Shown: in pieces, positions 17,177 through 26,877 of the stretch
Layout of the letters: each line of letters begins with the position of its first letter
Numbering within the stretch: position 1 is the first letter of the stretch
Assembly: GCA_023386645.1 (NCBI GenBank)
Contig: JAEWJI010000019.1
Location: forward strand, 51,139 to 115,138
Direction of reading: 5' to 3'
Source of the DNA: Pseudomonadota bacterium
GTDB lineage: Bacteria; Pseudomonadota; Alphaproteobacteria; Caulobacterales; Caulobacteraceae
DNA: 64,000 nucleotides
Notes under the pieces: model-generated
Told to the model about the DNA's origin: nothing
The model's database searches: none
The model's input: the letters and a program-made list of their open reading frames with translations, nothing else
Program-made: the position numbers and the translations under genes

Positions 17177-17418
17177 ACGACCGCCCCGACATCGTCGACG
17201 CGCGGGGCCACCGCTGCCCGGTGCCGAGCCTCAGGCTGCGGGCGCGGCTGGAAGGGGCCGGGCCGGGCGAGGTCGTGACCCTGCTGGCCACCGACCCGAT
17301 GGCGCGGATCGACGTGCCCCACCTGATGGGCGAGCTCGGAGGCCGGGTGGTCGATATCGAGGCGGACGGGACGACCCTGAGGATCACCGTCGAGACAGGC
17401 GGCGTTCCTCGAGGCTGA
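17173..17418 (+). CDS. TusA-like sulfurtransferase
   Basis: The 81-residue protein has the TusA-family CPxP motif in DARGHRCPVPSLRLR near residue 15 and the two-layer alpha/beta pattern of the family. TusA-type proteins carry persulfide sulfur on the cysteine for tRNA thiolation or cofactor synthesis. The start is TTG at 17173, overlapping the cinA TGA (TTGA), so it depends on cinA translation. Its 3' end overlaps the convergent YihY-family gene by 35 bases. The exact sulfur acceptor is unknown. Confidence 0.8.
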   Translation: MNDRPDIVDARGHRCPVPSLRLRARLEGAGPGEVVTLLATDPMARIDVPHLMGELGGRVVDIEADGTTLRITVETGGVPRG

Positions 17419-18358
17419 CCACGTCGGCGGCGGCCCCTGCTGCAACCGCCGGCGCGCCCCGGGCTCGCCAGGCGATCTCCATCTCGGTCGCGAAGGCGCC
17501 GCCGTAGAAGATGGCGTTGACGTTCCAGGACAGCCAGATCAGCAGCACCACCACGGCGCCCACCGACCCGTAGGTGGCGCCCAGCTGGGCGATCTGCTCG
17601 ACATAGACCGCGCAGAGCCAGGACGAGAGCATCGACATCACCGTCGCCACCGCGCCGCCCACGATCGAAGGCCCCCAGGCCACGCGAACACGATGGGACA
17701 TGGCGTAGCGGTACAGCAGCGACAGGCCGACCAAAAGTCCCAGCGCCGGCCACAGGCCGTCCAGGGGCACGCCCAGCTGTTCGACGGTGCCCAGCTCCGC
17801 CGTATGCGACAGCAGCCGCGAGGTCACGACCGCGCCCGAGACCACGGTGAACAGGGCGAAGGCCACCAGGGCCACCACGAAGGCCAGGAAGTTGAACTTG
17901 AAGAAGCCGTGCGGTTCCTGCTCGTCGTGGATCAGGTTGAGCCCCGCCAGCAGGGCCTTGAAGCCGCGGTGCGCGGCGTAGGCGCCGATGATCAGGGCGA
18001 AGCCGCTCTGGGCCGAGACGGTGCGCGCCGAGGCGCCGGCCAGCCGCTCGATCTCCTGATGGAAGATGGTGCGGGCGGCGTGGGGCATCATATCGGCCAG
18101 GGCCGCAGCCTGCTCGCTGACCTGACCGATCGACAGCACCACCTTGTAGAAACCGATCAGGATGGCGATGGCCGGGAAGACCGCCAGCAGGGCGAAGAAG
18201 GAGACCCCGCCCGTGTAGAGCATGACGTCGCGGCCCCAGCTGCGCGTGAAGGCTCGCACCGCCAGCCGCCCCCAGAAGCCGGGCGCGACGATCTCGCTGT
18301 TGTTGCTCAAGCCGGTCCCCGCCGCCACTGAGCGGCGGAAACTAGCGGAAAACGCCAT
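17384..18358 (-). CDS. YihY/virulence factor BrkB family membrane protein
   Basis: About 324 residues with six or so hydrophobic segments and the family motif VMLYTGGVSFFALLAVFPAI near residue 45. Further support comes from the late segment GSVGAVVVLLIWLSWNVNAIFYGG. Proteins of this family were once misnamed ribonuclease BN; they are inner-membrane proteins of uncertain, possibly transport or lipid-related, function. I place the start at MAFSASFRRS, in frame with the stop. The exact base is uncertain by one because I counted it by eye. It is divergent from popA. Confidence 0.85.
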   Translation of the reverse strand: MAFSASFRRSVAAGTGLSNNSEIVAPGFWGRLAVRAFTRSWGRDVMLYTGGVSFFALLAVFPAIAILIGFYKVVLSIGQVSEQAAALADMMPHAARTIFHQEIERLAGASARTVSAQSGFALIIGAYAAHRGFKALLAGLNLIHDEQEPHGFFKFNFLAFVVALVAFALFTVVSGAVVTSRLLSHTAELGTVEQLGVPLDGLWPALGLLVGLSLLYRYAMSHRVRVAWGPSIVGGAVATVMSMLSSWLCAVYVEQIAQLGATYGSVGAVVVLLIWLSWNVNAIFYGGAFATEMEIAWRARGAPAVAAGAAADVVSLEERRLSRR

Positions 18359-18482
18359 GGGGGGAAGCCACGGCTGCGTGAAGTCGGGATAACAGGGCCC
18401 CGAAGGCGTCTGGCCCGTTGCGCGGCCGGAGGCCCCGTCGCTATGGTCCGCGCGCACGCCCGGGGGCGTCAGAGGGCATGAA

Positions 18483-19787
18483 TTGGGTTCCGATCCGCGC
18501 GTACTGGTGCTCGCCGCCGACGACGAGCTTGTGGGCGATCTTTCCCGCGGGCTGGACGCCCTGGGCTGGCGCACCCTGACCGCGCGCTCGCTCGGAGCCG
18601 GGGCCGCGGCCGTGGGCGACCTGAAGCTCGAGGCGGTCCTGATCGACATGAGGACGTTCGGGGATCTGGACAGCGTCGCCGAGACCCTGAAGGCGGCCGC
18701 CCGGCCGCGCCGGCTGCCGGTGATCGCCATCGGCGGCGACGAAGCCGATCCGGCGGCCGACCTGTTCGCCCGGCGCCCGCCACATCCGGCCCAGGCCGCG
18801 ATCCGGCTGGAACAGCTGACCCGCGCCGCCATCACCGACGAGGAGTTCGCCCTGCGCCAGGCGACCTTCGCGGCCCAGGGCCACGCGCTGACGGCCACCG
18901 AGGCCGACGGCGGCCCGCTGCGGGTGCTGGTCGCGGGCGCAGCGGACCTGAGGTTCCTGGCCCTGTCCAACGCGCTGGAGGCCTCCGGCGCCGAGATCGT
19001 GGCCGCCCCGACCCCCTATACGGCCTTCGACTACCTGCATGAGAGCGCCTTCGACGCGGCGGTCCTGTGGGCCGGAGAGGACCCGACGCCGGCGCTGTCC
19101 ATCGCCTCGGGGATGAAGCGGAACACGCGGCTCTATCACGTGCCCCTGACCCTTTACCTGCGCCAGTCGACCGAGATCGACCTGGGAGAGCTCTACAACC
19201 GGGGCTTCGCGGATGTGGCGGCGGCCGACACGCCCGAGGACGAGACGGCGGCCCGGGTGCTGGCCCTGGCGCGCACGCACCGGCGCCACCAGAGCGTGCG
19301 ACGCGCCCTGGAGGCGGCTCGGGGCTCGGGACTGATGGACCCGTCGACGGGCCTGTTCACCCGGGACCTGTTCGCCTCGCATCTGGGGCGCCTGGCGGAA
19401 GGGTCGCGGTCGCGGCGTCGACCCCTGTCGGTCTGCGTCCTGCGGGTGGCCGACAGCGAAGCGATCCGGAAGGCGCGCGCCCAGGGCTGGCTGGATCGGG
19501 CCATGCCCCAGATCGGGGCCATGGTCTCGCGCCTGGTGCGGGTCGAGGACACCGCGGCCCGGCTGGCCTCGGAGATCTTCGCCCTGGCCCTGCCCGCCAC
19601 GCCGGCCCCGGCGGCGCGCATCGCGGCCGAGCGGATCGCCGCGGTGATCGGCTGCACCGCCTTTGACGGCGGTCCCGATCAGCCGCCGTTCGTGGCGGAG
19701 TTCCAGATCGGCTGCGCCCAGCTGGAACCGGGCGAGGACCCTGCAGCCGCCCTGGAACGGGCCTCGAGAGACCTGCCGGGACGCTGA
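18483..19787 (+). CDS. popA: PopA-like cyclic-di-GMP effector with degenerate GGDEF
   Basis: The 434-residue protein has two receiver-like domains (about 1-110 and 140-260) followed by a GGDEF-like domain. The active-site loop that should read GG(D/E)EF reads ASEIF (about 362-366), so cyclase activity is not expected. Five residues upstream lies an intact RxxD inhibitory-site motif, RVED (about 353-356), which binds c-di-GMP in this family. This is the architecture of Caulobacter PopA, which delivers CtrA and other substrates to ClpXP during the cell cycle. The start is TTG at 18483; the ATG at 18478 is out of frame. Confidence 0.75.
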   Translation: MGSDPRVLVLAADDELVGDLSRGLDALGWRTLTARSLGAGAAAVGDLKLEAVLIDMRTFGDLDSVAETLKAAARPRRLPVIAIGGDEADPAADLFARRPPHPAQAAIRLEQLTRAAITDEEFALRQATFAAQGHALTATEADGGPLRVLVAGAADLRFLALSNALEASGAEIVAAPTPYTAFDYLHESAFDAAVLWAGEDPTPALSIASGMKRNTRLYHVPLTLYLRQSTEIDLGELYNRGFADVAAADTPEDETAARVLALARTHRRHQSVRRALEAARGSGLMDPSTGLFTRDLFASHLGRLAEGSRSRRRPLSVCVLRVADSEAIRKARAQGWLDRAMPQIGAMVSRLVRVEDTAARLASEIFALALPATPAPAARIAAERIAAVIGCTAFDGGPDQPPFVAEFQIGCAQLEPGEDPAAALERASRDLPGR

Positions 19788-19793
19788 CCCGCG

Positions 19794-22700
19794 TCAGGCG
19801 GTGGCGACGCGCGCCAGTTCGCCCGTGATCCGGTCGGCGACCTTCAGCCTGTCGTCGGCCGTCGGCCAGTCGCCCTTGACCACGATCTTCTGGTCCGGCC
19901 GGATCTTCCAGGACGCCTGGTTCTTCTGAATCAGCTGCACCAGCCCCGCCGGGTTGGGGAAGCTGTTGTCACGCAGGGTCAGAACCGCGCCGAGCGGCCC
20001 GACGTCGATCCGCTCGATGCAGGCGGTCTTGCAGTTGGCCTTGACGCCGACGATCCGCAGAAGCTGCTTGGCCTCGTCGGGCAAAGGTCCAAAGCGGTCG
20101 ATGAGTTCGGCGGCCAGGGCCTCGCGCGACTCGGTGTTCTCGGCGTCCGACAGGCGGCGATAGAGGCTGAGACGGACGTTGAGGTCCGGCACGTAATCCT
20201 CTGGAATCAGTACGGCCGCGCCGACGTTGATGGTCGGGGACCAGCCGCGATCGACGCCCCTGCCCTCGCCTGCCTGCTTCAGCTCCTCGACCGCGTCCTC
20301 CAGCATCTGCTGGTACAGTTCGACGCCGACCTCGCGGATATGGCCGGACTGTTCGTCGCCCAGGAGGTTGCCGCCGCCGCGCTGGTCCAGGTCGTGGCTG
20401 GCCAGCTGGAAGCCGGCGCCAAGGTTGTCCAGCGACTGGAGCACACTCAGCCGCCGCTCGGCCGACAGGGTGATCGGCTTCCTATCGTCCGTCGTCAGAT
20501 AGGCGAAGGCGCGGGCCTTGGAACGGCCGACGCGCCCGCGGATCTGGTACAGTTGCGCCAGTCCGAACATGTCGGCCCTGTGCACGATCAATGTGTTGGC
20601 GGTCGGAATATCAAGTCCGGACTCAACAATGGTGGTCGAGACCAGCACGTCGTATTCGCCGTCGTAGAAGGCGCTCATCACCTCCTCGAGCTGGGTGGCG
20701 CCCATCTGGCCGTGGCCGACGACGAACTTCACCTCGGGCACCTGCTCGCGCAGGAACCGCTCGATCTCGGGCAGGTCCTTCAGGCGAGGCGCGACGTAGT
20801 AGGCCTGGCCCCCGCGATACTTCTCGCGCAGCAGGGCTTCGCGCACCGTCACCGGATCCCAGGGCAGGACGTAGGTGCGCACCGCCAGCCGGTCGACCGG
20901 CGGGGTGGCGATGATCGACATCTCGCGGATGCCCGAAAGGGCCATCTGCAGGGTGCGCGGGATGGGGGTGGCGGTGAGGGTCAGCAGGTGGACGTCGGCG
21001 CGTAGCTCCTTGAGCTTTTCCTTGTGCTTGACGCCGAAGTGCTGCTCCTCGTCGACGATCACGAGGCCGAGGTCCCGGAAGCCGACCTGCTGGCTCAGCA
21101 CCGCGTGGGTGCCGACGACGATCTCGATGGAGCCGTCCTTCAGGCCCTCGCGGGTTTCGGCCGCTTCCTTGGCCGGCACCATGCGCGACAGCTGGCGAAC
21201 CTTGACGGGCCAGCCGGCGAACCGTTCCTTGAAGGTCTTGAAGTGCTGGCGGGCGAGCAGGGTCGTCGGACAGACCACGGCGACCTGCTGGCCGCCCATG
21301 GCCACCACAAAGGCGGCCCGGAGCGCCACCTCGGTCTTGCCGAAGCCGACATCGCCGCAGATCAGGCGATCCATCGGATGGCCCTTGCCCAGATCCTCCA
21401 GCACGTCGCCGATGGCGTTCAGCTGGTCGTCGGTCTCCTCATAGGGGAAGCGGGCGCAGAACTCGCTGAAGAGGCCGGAGGACGGTGTGATCGCATCGGT
21501 CTGGCGCAGCGCCCGGCGCGCGGCGATGGCGATGAGGCCCTCGGCCATGGCGCGCAGCCGTTCCCTGGCCTTGGCCTTGCGCGCCTGCCAGCCGGCCCCG
21601 CCAAGGCGATCCAGTTGCACGCCCTCGGACTCCGCGCCGTAGCGGGTCAGGAGGTCGATGTTCTCGACCGGCAGGTAGAGCTTGCTTTCGCCCGCGTAGA
21701 TCAACTCCAGGCAGTCGTGGGGCGCGTCCTGGATGTCGAGGGTCTTGAGGCCCTCGTAACGGCCGATGCCGTGGTCCAGGTGGACGACCAGATCGCCGGT
21801 CGTCAGCGCCGACGCCTCCGCCAGGAAGTTCGCCGCGCGCCGCTTGCGCCGGGGACGGGCCAGGCGGTCGCCCAGGATGTCGGTCTCGGAGATGACGGCC
21901 AGACGGTCGGTGACAAAGCCGTGCTCCACCGGCAGGACGCCGCGCAGATAGAGATCCGCCGAGGCGGTCTGGACGTCCTGCCAGTCGCGGACGGCGACCA
22001 CGGGCTTGAGGCCGTGATCCTCCAGCATGGTGGCCAGGCGCTCCGAGGATCCCTCGGACCAGGAGGCGAACAGGACCTGACGCCCCTCGGCCTTCAGCGC
22101 CTCGGCATGGCGGGCCACGGCCTCGAACAGGTTGACGCTGTCCTGGCCACGTTCCGCCGCGAAGGATCGGCCGAGCCGGCCCCCGGCGTCCTCTCCGGAG
22201 GCATCGAAGGGCGTGAAGCGCCGGACCGATCGGCCGGCCAGGGCGCCGTTCCAGGCCTGTTCGTCCAGATACAGACGATCGGCGGGCAGCGCCCGGTTGG
22301 CGCCGGCGGAGGATCGCGACTGACCCGCCTCGCGTCGGGACCCATAGGCGTCGGCGATCAGGCTCCAGCGTTCGGCGCGCGCGCCGTCGATCTGGTTGTC
22401 GAGGTAAATGTTCGCGTCGTCAGGGAGATAGTCGAAGATGCTGTCGAGTTGGTCGTAGAACAGCGGGAGCCAGTGCTCCATGCCCTGGCGCCGCGCGCCC
22501 TCGCTGATCGCCACATAAAGGGGATCGTCGCCGGGGGCGCCGAACAGCTGGACGTAGCCCGAGCGGAAGCGGGAGATGCTGTCGGCGTCGAGCAGGACCT
22601 CCGAGACGGGCGCGAGCTCGACCGATTGCAGCTGACGGGTCGAGCGCTGGGTCTCCGGGTCGAAGCCGCGGATCGATTCCAGCTCGGAGCCGAACATGTC

Positions 22701-23249
22701 GAGCCGGACCGGCTCCTCGAACCCCGGGGGAAAGACGTCGATGACGCCGCCCCGGACCGCGAACTCGCCGCGTTCGGAGACGGTGGAGGCGCGGACGTAG
22801 CCGTTGCTGGCGAAGTATTTCTCCAGCTCGGTCGTATCGAGGTCGCGGCCGACGCGGGTCTCGAAGGCGGCGGCCGTGGTCACATGGCGCGGCGGGACAC
22901 GCTGGCCGGCGCCCGAGACGGTGGCCACGACCAGAAGCGGCGTCCGGTCGTCGGGCGCGCGCCGTGCCAGGCGCGTGAGCGCGGCCATCCGCTGGGCCGA
23001 GGTCGAAGCCGTGGGGCTCAGTCGGTCGTAGGGCAGGCAGTCCCAGGCCGGAAACTCCAGGACTTCCACATCCTTGCCAAAGAAGCGGAAGGCCTGGGTG
23101 AAGGCGCCGGCCCGCTGGTAGTCGCGGGCGACAAACAGGCCGACCCCTCCGGTCTCCCGCAGCCGGTCGGCGACGATCAGGGCGTCGAGGCCCTCAGGCG
23201 CACCGCCGAGCTCGCGATCCTCACGCCGGGGCTTGATCGATCCGTCCAT
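19794..23249 (-). CDS. mfd: Transcription-repair coupling factor Mfd
   Basis: The ~1151-residue protein has the UvrB-like N-terminal module (LFVARDYQRAGAFTQAFRFF; SPTASTSAQRMAALTRL). An RNA-polymerase-interaction domain follows (GDLVVHLDHGIGRYEG), then superfamily-2 helicase motifs (GDVGFGKTEVALRAAF, DEEQHFGVKHKE, TATPIPRTL, TNTLIVHRADMFGL-type motif VI) and a C-terminal TRCF domain. Mfd removes stalled RNA polymerase and recruits UvrA. I use the ATG at 23249, sharing one base with the sdhE stop, rather than the TTG three bases earlier. It is convergent with popA. Confidence 0.97.
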   Translation of the reverse strand: MDGSIKPRREDRELGGAPEGLDALIVADRLRETGGVGLFVARDYQRAGAFTQAFRFFGKDVEVLEFPAWDCLPYDRLSPTASTSAQRMAALTRLARRAPDDRTPLLVVATVSGAGQRVPPRHVTTAAAFETRVGRDLDTTELEKYFASNGYVRASTVSERGEFAVRGGVIDVFPPGFEEPVRLDMFGSELESIRGFDPETQRSTRQLQSVELAPVSEVLLDADSISRFRSGYVQLFGAPGDDPLYVAISEGARRQGMEHWLPLFYDQLDSIFDYLPDDANIYLDNQIDGARAERWSLIADAYGSRREAGQSRSSAGANRALPADRLYLDEQAWNGALAGRSVRRFTPFDASGEDAGGRLGRSFAAERGQDSVNLFEAVARHAEALKAEGRQVLFASWSEGSSERLATMLEDHGLKPVVAVRDWQDVQTASADLYLRGVLPVEHGFVTDRLAVISETDILGDRLARPRRKRRAANFLAEASALTTGDLVVHLDHGIGRYEGLKTLDIQDAPHDCLELIYAGESKLYLPVENIDLLTRYGAESEGVQLDRLGGAGWQARKAKARERLRAMAEGLIAIAARRALRQTDAITPSSGLFSEFCARFPYEETDDQLNAIGDVLEDLGKGHPMDRLICGDVGFGKTEVALRAAFVVAMGGQQVAVVCPTTLLARQHFKTFKERFAGWPVKVRQLSRMVPAKEAAETREGLKDGSIEIVVGTHAVLSQQVGFRDLGLVIVDEEQHFGVKHKEKLKELRADVHLLTLTATPIPRTLQMALSGIREMSIIATPPVDRLAVRTYVLPWDPVTVREALLREKYRGGQAYYVAPRLKDLPEIERFLREQVPEVKFVVGHGQMGATQLEEVMSAFYDGEYDVLVSTTIVESGLDIPTANTLIVHRADMFGLAQLYQIRGRVGRSKARAFAYLTTDDRKPITLSAERRLSVLQSLDNLGAGFQLASHDLDQRGGGNLLGDEQSGHIREVGVELYQQMLEDAVEELKQAGEGRGVDRGWSPTINVGAAVLIPEDYVPDLNVRLSLYRRLSDAENTESREALAAELIDRFGPLPDEAKQLLRIVGVKANCKTACIERIDVGPLGAVLTLRDNSFPNPAGLVQLIQKNQASWKIRPDQKIVVKGDWPTADDRLKVADRITGELARVATA

Positions 23250-23572
23250 CAAGCGCCTCCCCGCGCGGTCAGGTGCGCGACGTGCTCGTCAACGAACCGC
23301 TGGAGCCGCTCCATGAGCGGGCCGTCAAACTCCGACGGACAAGGCGTGGCTCGTGTGGCCCAGCCGTAGAGGGCGTGATCGTCCGCTTCCAGAAGCTGCT
23401 CCAAGGTCTTGAGTTCGCTTTCGTTCAGGCTGTCGACCGTCCGTTCGGCGAACGGACCCAGGATCAGGTCCGCCTCGCGGAAGCCCCGACGCCAGGCGCG
23501 AAAGACGATCCGTCCCCGGCGCGCCTTCAGATCGTCCGCCGCCGACGCGGCGCATGCAGAAATATCGGCCAC
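23249..23572 (-). CDS. sdhE: FAD assembly factor SdhE
   Basis: The 107-residue protein has the SdhE core KARRGRIVFRAWRRGFREADLILGPF followed by ESELKTLEQLLEADDHALYGW. This factor helps attach FAD covalently to the succinate dehydrogenase flavoprotein. The start is GTG at 23572, since no ATG lies close to the conserved region. The first RG pair keeps the family's RGxxE-like helix, although 'RRGFREAD' replaces the common 'RRGMLELD' form. The gene is coupled to mfd by a one-base overlap and diverges from recG. Confidence 0.85.
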   Translation of the reverse strand: MADISACAASAADDLKARRGRIVFRAWRRGFREADLILGPFAERTVDSLNESELKTLEQLLEADDHALYGWATRATPCPSEFDGPLMERLQRFVDEHVAHLTARGGA

Positions 23573-23675
23573 GCGGTTCCTTGTCCGGTCCGGGATGTGC
23601 GGTGGGCTGGGACCCACACGAGCCTCAGCGGAATGAGACGGGGCAGATAGCGTTCCAGCGGCCGCTTCGCCAGCT

Positions 23676-25778
23676 ATGCTGAAGCCGATGCGGCCCGAGA
23701 TTCTGTTCCCGCTGTTCGCCCAGGCGACCACCCTGAAGGGTGTGGGTCCGCGCGCCGCACCCCTGGTCGAGAAGCTGGCCGGGCCGCTGGTTCGCGACCT
23801 GGCCTTCCTGCTGCCGTCCGGAGTGGTGCGCCGCCGCCCGATGACGGCCGTCGACGCTGTCGAGGGCGAGGTGGGGGTCTTCACCGTCCAGATCGACCGG
23901 CTGATACCCGCCCACAAGATCGGGGCCCCGATCAAGGTGCGGGCGTCGGACGACACGGGCTTTCTGCACCTGATCTGGTTCGGGGGCTCGGTCGCCCAGA
24001 TTCAGAAGCTGGCGCCTCCGGGCGAACGACGGCTCGTGACCGGCAAGGTCGAGCGGTTCAACAACGAGGTGCAGATCGCGCATCCCGACAATGTGCTGCC
24101 GCTGGACCGCGCCGACGAGATCGCGATGAGCGAGCCGGTCTATCCGGCGACCCAGGGGCTGACGAGCCGGCAGGTGCGCAGGCTGGTGCAGGCTGCGCTG
24201 GAGCAGGCGCCGGACCTGCCGGAATGGCAGGATCCGGCGTGGCTGACCCGGCGGAGGTGGCCGGCGTGGCGGGAGACCCTGGCGGCGGCCCACGCGCCGG
24301 CGGCGGAAGCCGACACGACCCCTCAGGCGCCGGCCCGGCAGCGGCTGGCTTTCGACGAACTGCTGGCGCACCAGTTGGCGCTCGCGCGGCGGCGGCGGAT
24401 GCGGCGGATCTCCCGCGCGCCGGTCGTCACGCCCGGGGAAGCGTCCGAGCGGCTGCTGGCCGCCCTGCCCTTCCGGCTGACGGGGGCACAAGAGCAGGCC
24501 CTGGCGGAGATCCGGCGGGACCTGGCCTCGGGCGAGCAGATGGGGCGGCTGCTGCAGGGGGACGTGGGCTCGGGCAAGACGGCGGTCGCGGCCCTGGCGC
24601 TGGCGGACGCGGCATCCAGTGGGTTCCAGGGGGCCCTGATGGCGCCCACCGACGTTCTGGCGCGCCAGCATCACCAGAGGCTGGCCCCGATGCTGGAGGC
24701 GGCGGGGGTGCAGAGCGTGCTGCTGACGGGGCGGGACAGCGCGGCCGAGCGGCGGGTTCGGCTGGAGGCTCTGGCGAGCGGGGCGGCCCAGGCGGCGATC
24801 GGGACCCACGCCCTGTTCCAGGACGCGGTGCGGTTCGACCGGCTGGCCCTGGCCGTGGTGGACGAGCAGCACCGGTTCGGGGTCAACGAACGGCAGCGCC
24901 TGCAGGCCAAGGGCGATCCCAGGCTGGGCGCGGTCCACATGCTGACCATGTCGGCGACGCCGATCCCGCGCACCCTGGAGCTGACCCAGTTCGGGGAGCT
25001 GGACGTGTCGCGCCTGACGGAGAAGCCGCCGGGGCGGACGCCGGTGACGACCGCCGTCCTGCCGCAGGCGCGGCTGAGCGAGGTGGCGCGACGGCTGAAG
25101 GCCGCGGTGGACGGCGGGGCCCAGGCCTACTGGATCTGCCCTCTGGTGGCCGAGAGCGAGGCCACGGACCTGGCGGCGGCGGAGGCCCGAGCCGGGGACC
25201 TGCGGCGGCTGCTCGGTGACCGGGTCGGGCTGGCGCACGGCCAGATGCGGGGCGCCGAGCGCGAGGCGGTGATGGCCGACTTCGCCGATGGCCGCCTGTC
25301 CGTGCTGGTCGCCACCACGGTGGTCGAGGTGGGCGTGGACGTGCCGAACGCCTCGATCATGGTGATCGAGCACGCCGACCGGTTCGGCCTGGCCCAGCTG
25401 CACCAGCTGAGGGGGCGGGTGGGCCGGGGGGCGACGGCCAGTTCGTGCATTCTGCTGTACGGCGGCGAGGACGGGGCCGTGGGCGAGGTGGCGCGGGCGC
25501 GGCTGGAGACGTTGCGCGCGACCGAGGACGGCTTCGTGATCGCCGAGGAGGACTTCCGCCTGAGGGGCGGCGGCGATCCCCTGGGTCTGCGGCAGAGCGG
25601 CTTTCCGGCCTATCGGTTCGCCGATCCCGTCGCGCATCGCGAGCTCATGGCCGCGGCGGCGGACGACGCCCGGATGCTGCTGGATCGCGACCCGGATCTG
25701 GTCAGCGAGCGGGGAAGGGCCGTGCAGGTTCTGGAGGCCCTGTTCGACTGGCGGACGGCGCGTCTGGGCGCGGATTAG
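23676..25778 (+). CDS. recG: ATP-dependent DNA helicase RecG
   Basis: The 700-residue protein has the wedge domain (TLKGVGPRAAPLVEKL). Helicase motifs follow: LLQGDVGSGKTAVAALAL (Walker A), VVDEQHRFGV (DExH-like), TMSATPIPRTLELT and QLHQLRGRVGRG. The C-terminal RecG box reads AEEDFRLRGGGDPLGLRQSG. RecG remodels stalled forks and Holliday junctions. ATG codons at 23676 and 23688 are both possible; the second gives MRPEILFPLF. Its 3' end overlaps the convergent DUF3089 gene by 77 bases. Confidence 0.96.
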   Translation: MLKPMRPEILFPLFAQATTLKGVGPRAAPLVEKLAGPLVRDLAFLLPSGVVRRRPMTAVDAVEGEVGVFTVQIDRLIPAHKIGAPIKVRASDDTGFLHLIWFGGSVAQIQKLAPPGERRLVTGKVERFNNEVQIAHPDNVLPLDRADEIAMSEPVYPATQGLTSRQVRRLVQAALEQAPDLPEWQDPAWLTRRRWPAWRETLAAAHAPAAEADTTPQAPARQRLAFDELLAHQLALARRRRMRRISRAPVVTPGEASERLLAALPFRLTGAQEQALAEIRRDLASGEQMGRLLQGDVGSGKTAVAALALADAASSGFQGALMAPTDVLARQHHQRLAPMLEAAGVQSVLLTGRDSAAERRVRLEALASGAAQAAIGTHALFQDAVRFDRLALAVVDEQHRFGVNERQRLQAKGDPRLGAVHMLTMSATPIPRTLELTQFGELDVSRLTEKPPGRTPVTTAVLPQARLSEVARRLKAAVDGGAQAYWICPLVAESEATDLAAAEARAGDLRRLLGDRVGLAHGQMRGAEREAVMADFADGRLSVLVATTVVEVGVDVPNASIMVIEHADRFGLAQLHQLRGRVGRGATASSCILLYGGEDGAVGEVARARLETLRATEDGFVIAEEDFRLRGGGDPLGLRQSGFPAYRFADPVAHRELMAAAADDARMLLDRDPDLVSERGRAVQVLEALFDWRTARLGAD

Positions 25779-26877
25779 CACCGGCGCCGGCGGACCAGAC
25801 AGACATGCGGCGCAGAACGTCCGCCTCAAGATCGGCGTAGAACAGGTTGTATGGGCTGGACTTCCGGCGCTCCGTCCAGCTGCCTGACCGCCTGAAGGTT
25901 TCCGAGCGGGGCGAGCTGTAGCGCAGGAGGCCGCCTCGGCACTGGGCCGAGACGTGGCGGTCGATGAAGGCCGGGCGCGCGCCCCATTCCAGCCCCGTCG
26001 CATTGGCGCCGCCGGCGTGCTGGCGCGCCTCGGTCCGCTGGTCGTTCGCGGCGCCGCTGACGGGATTGACGCATACGGGCTCGCGATCGTCGAGTTCGAC
26101 AAGATGGCCCGCGTCGTCCCAGATCAGGGCGCGTCGGAGCCGGCGCCAGCCGGCGGCGTCGTCGCCCTCGCCCACCTCGGACCAGGCGACCACGCAGCCG
26201 CTCCTTTGGGGCCCGGCGCAGGGCGGGAAGGCCGAGGGAAGGCGATCTCGCGCCACCAGGGCGTCGATCAGATAGACGGCCACCACGCGAGGGGCGACGG
26301 CCGGGTCGGTGGCGACCCGCTCCCTCAGCAACCGGTCCAGCAGCTCGGCGCCCTGCTCCACGCCAGCCAGGACCAGCGGGCCGTCCGGATGGCGGGCCAG
26401 CCAGGCCTCGAAGGCCGCGAGGATATCGCGATAGGCGAAGGCCCGGGCGTCGCGCGCGTCGGGGCGAAGGGTCAGGCGGGTGTAGAGGCTAGCCTGGCGA
26501 TAACGCGGGGCGCTGACTGCGCCGGCCCGGGCGAAGGCACCGACGTGGTTGGGGACCACGACGCGGTTCAGCCAGCGGTCGGCCGCCGGATGATGCAGGG
26601 GGGCGTTCCAGTGACGACCGCCGTCGAAGCTGGTGGGATGGACGAAGAACACCGCCGCCGGGCCTGCGTCGGGGGTGCGGGCGTCCAGCAGATGCCAGGC
26701 CTCGGCCTGGTCGTAGTCGGGGGCGGGCGGCGGCTGATAGGTCTGGAACGGAACCTGGGGGTCCAGGCCGGCCTGGAGGATGTCACCCCGCCAGACGGCG
26801 ACCGCCGCGACCAGCAGGAAGACGAGCGCCAGGCCCGCGTAGCCGATCCACTGGCGGGCGGTCAGGGCCGGGATCAC
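25702..26877 (-). CDS. DUF3089 family membrane-anchored protein
   Basis: About 391 residues. An N-terminal signal anchor (GYAGLALVFLLVAAVAVW) is followed by the DUF3089 core (AVFFVHPTSFDGGRHWNAPL; YRQASLYTRLTL; AFAYRDILAAFEAWLARH). The fold is alpha/beta-hydrolase-like, with VLAGVEQGAELLDRL where a GxSxG nucleophile elbow would be. The elbow reads GVEQG, so the usual serine is replaced. Function is unknown. The GTG start overlaps the hldD stop (GTGA). Its last 77 bases run antisense through the end of recG. Confidence 0.72.
   Translation of the reverse strand: MIPALTARQWIGYAGLALVFLLVAAVAVWRGDILQAGLDPQVPFQTYQPPPAPDYDQAEAWHLLDARTPDAGPAAVFFVHPTSFDGGRHWNAPLHHPAADRWLNRVVVPNHVGAFARAGAVSAPRYRQASLYTRLTLRPDARDARAFAYRDILAAFEAWLARHPDGPLVLAGVEQGAELLDRLLRERVATDPAVAPRVVAVYLIDALVARDRLPSAFPPCAGPQRSGCVVAWSEVGEGDDAAGWRRLRRALIWDDAGHLVELDDREPVCVNPVSGAANDQRTEARQHAGGANATGLEWGARPAFIDRHVSAQCRGGLLRYSSPRSETFRRSGSWTERRKSSPYNLFYADLEADVLRRMSVWSAGAGANPRPDAPSASRTGPPEPARPFPAR

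Noticed and set aside
18478..18480. ATG as the popA start
   Set aside because: It is two bases out of frame with the receiver domain; the in-frame start is the TTG at 18483.
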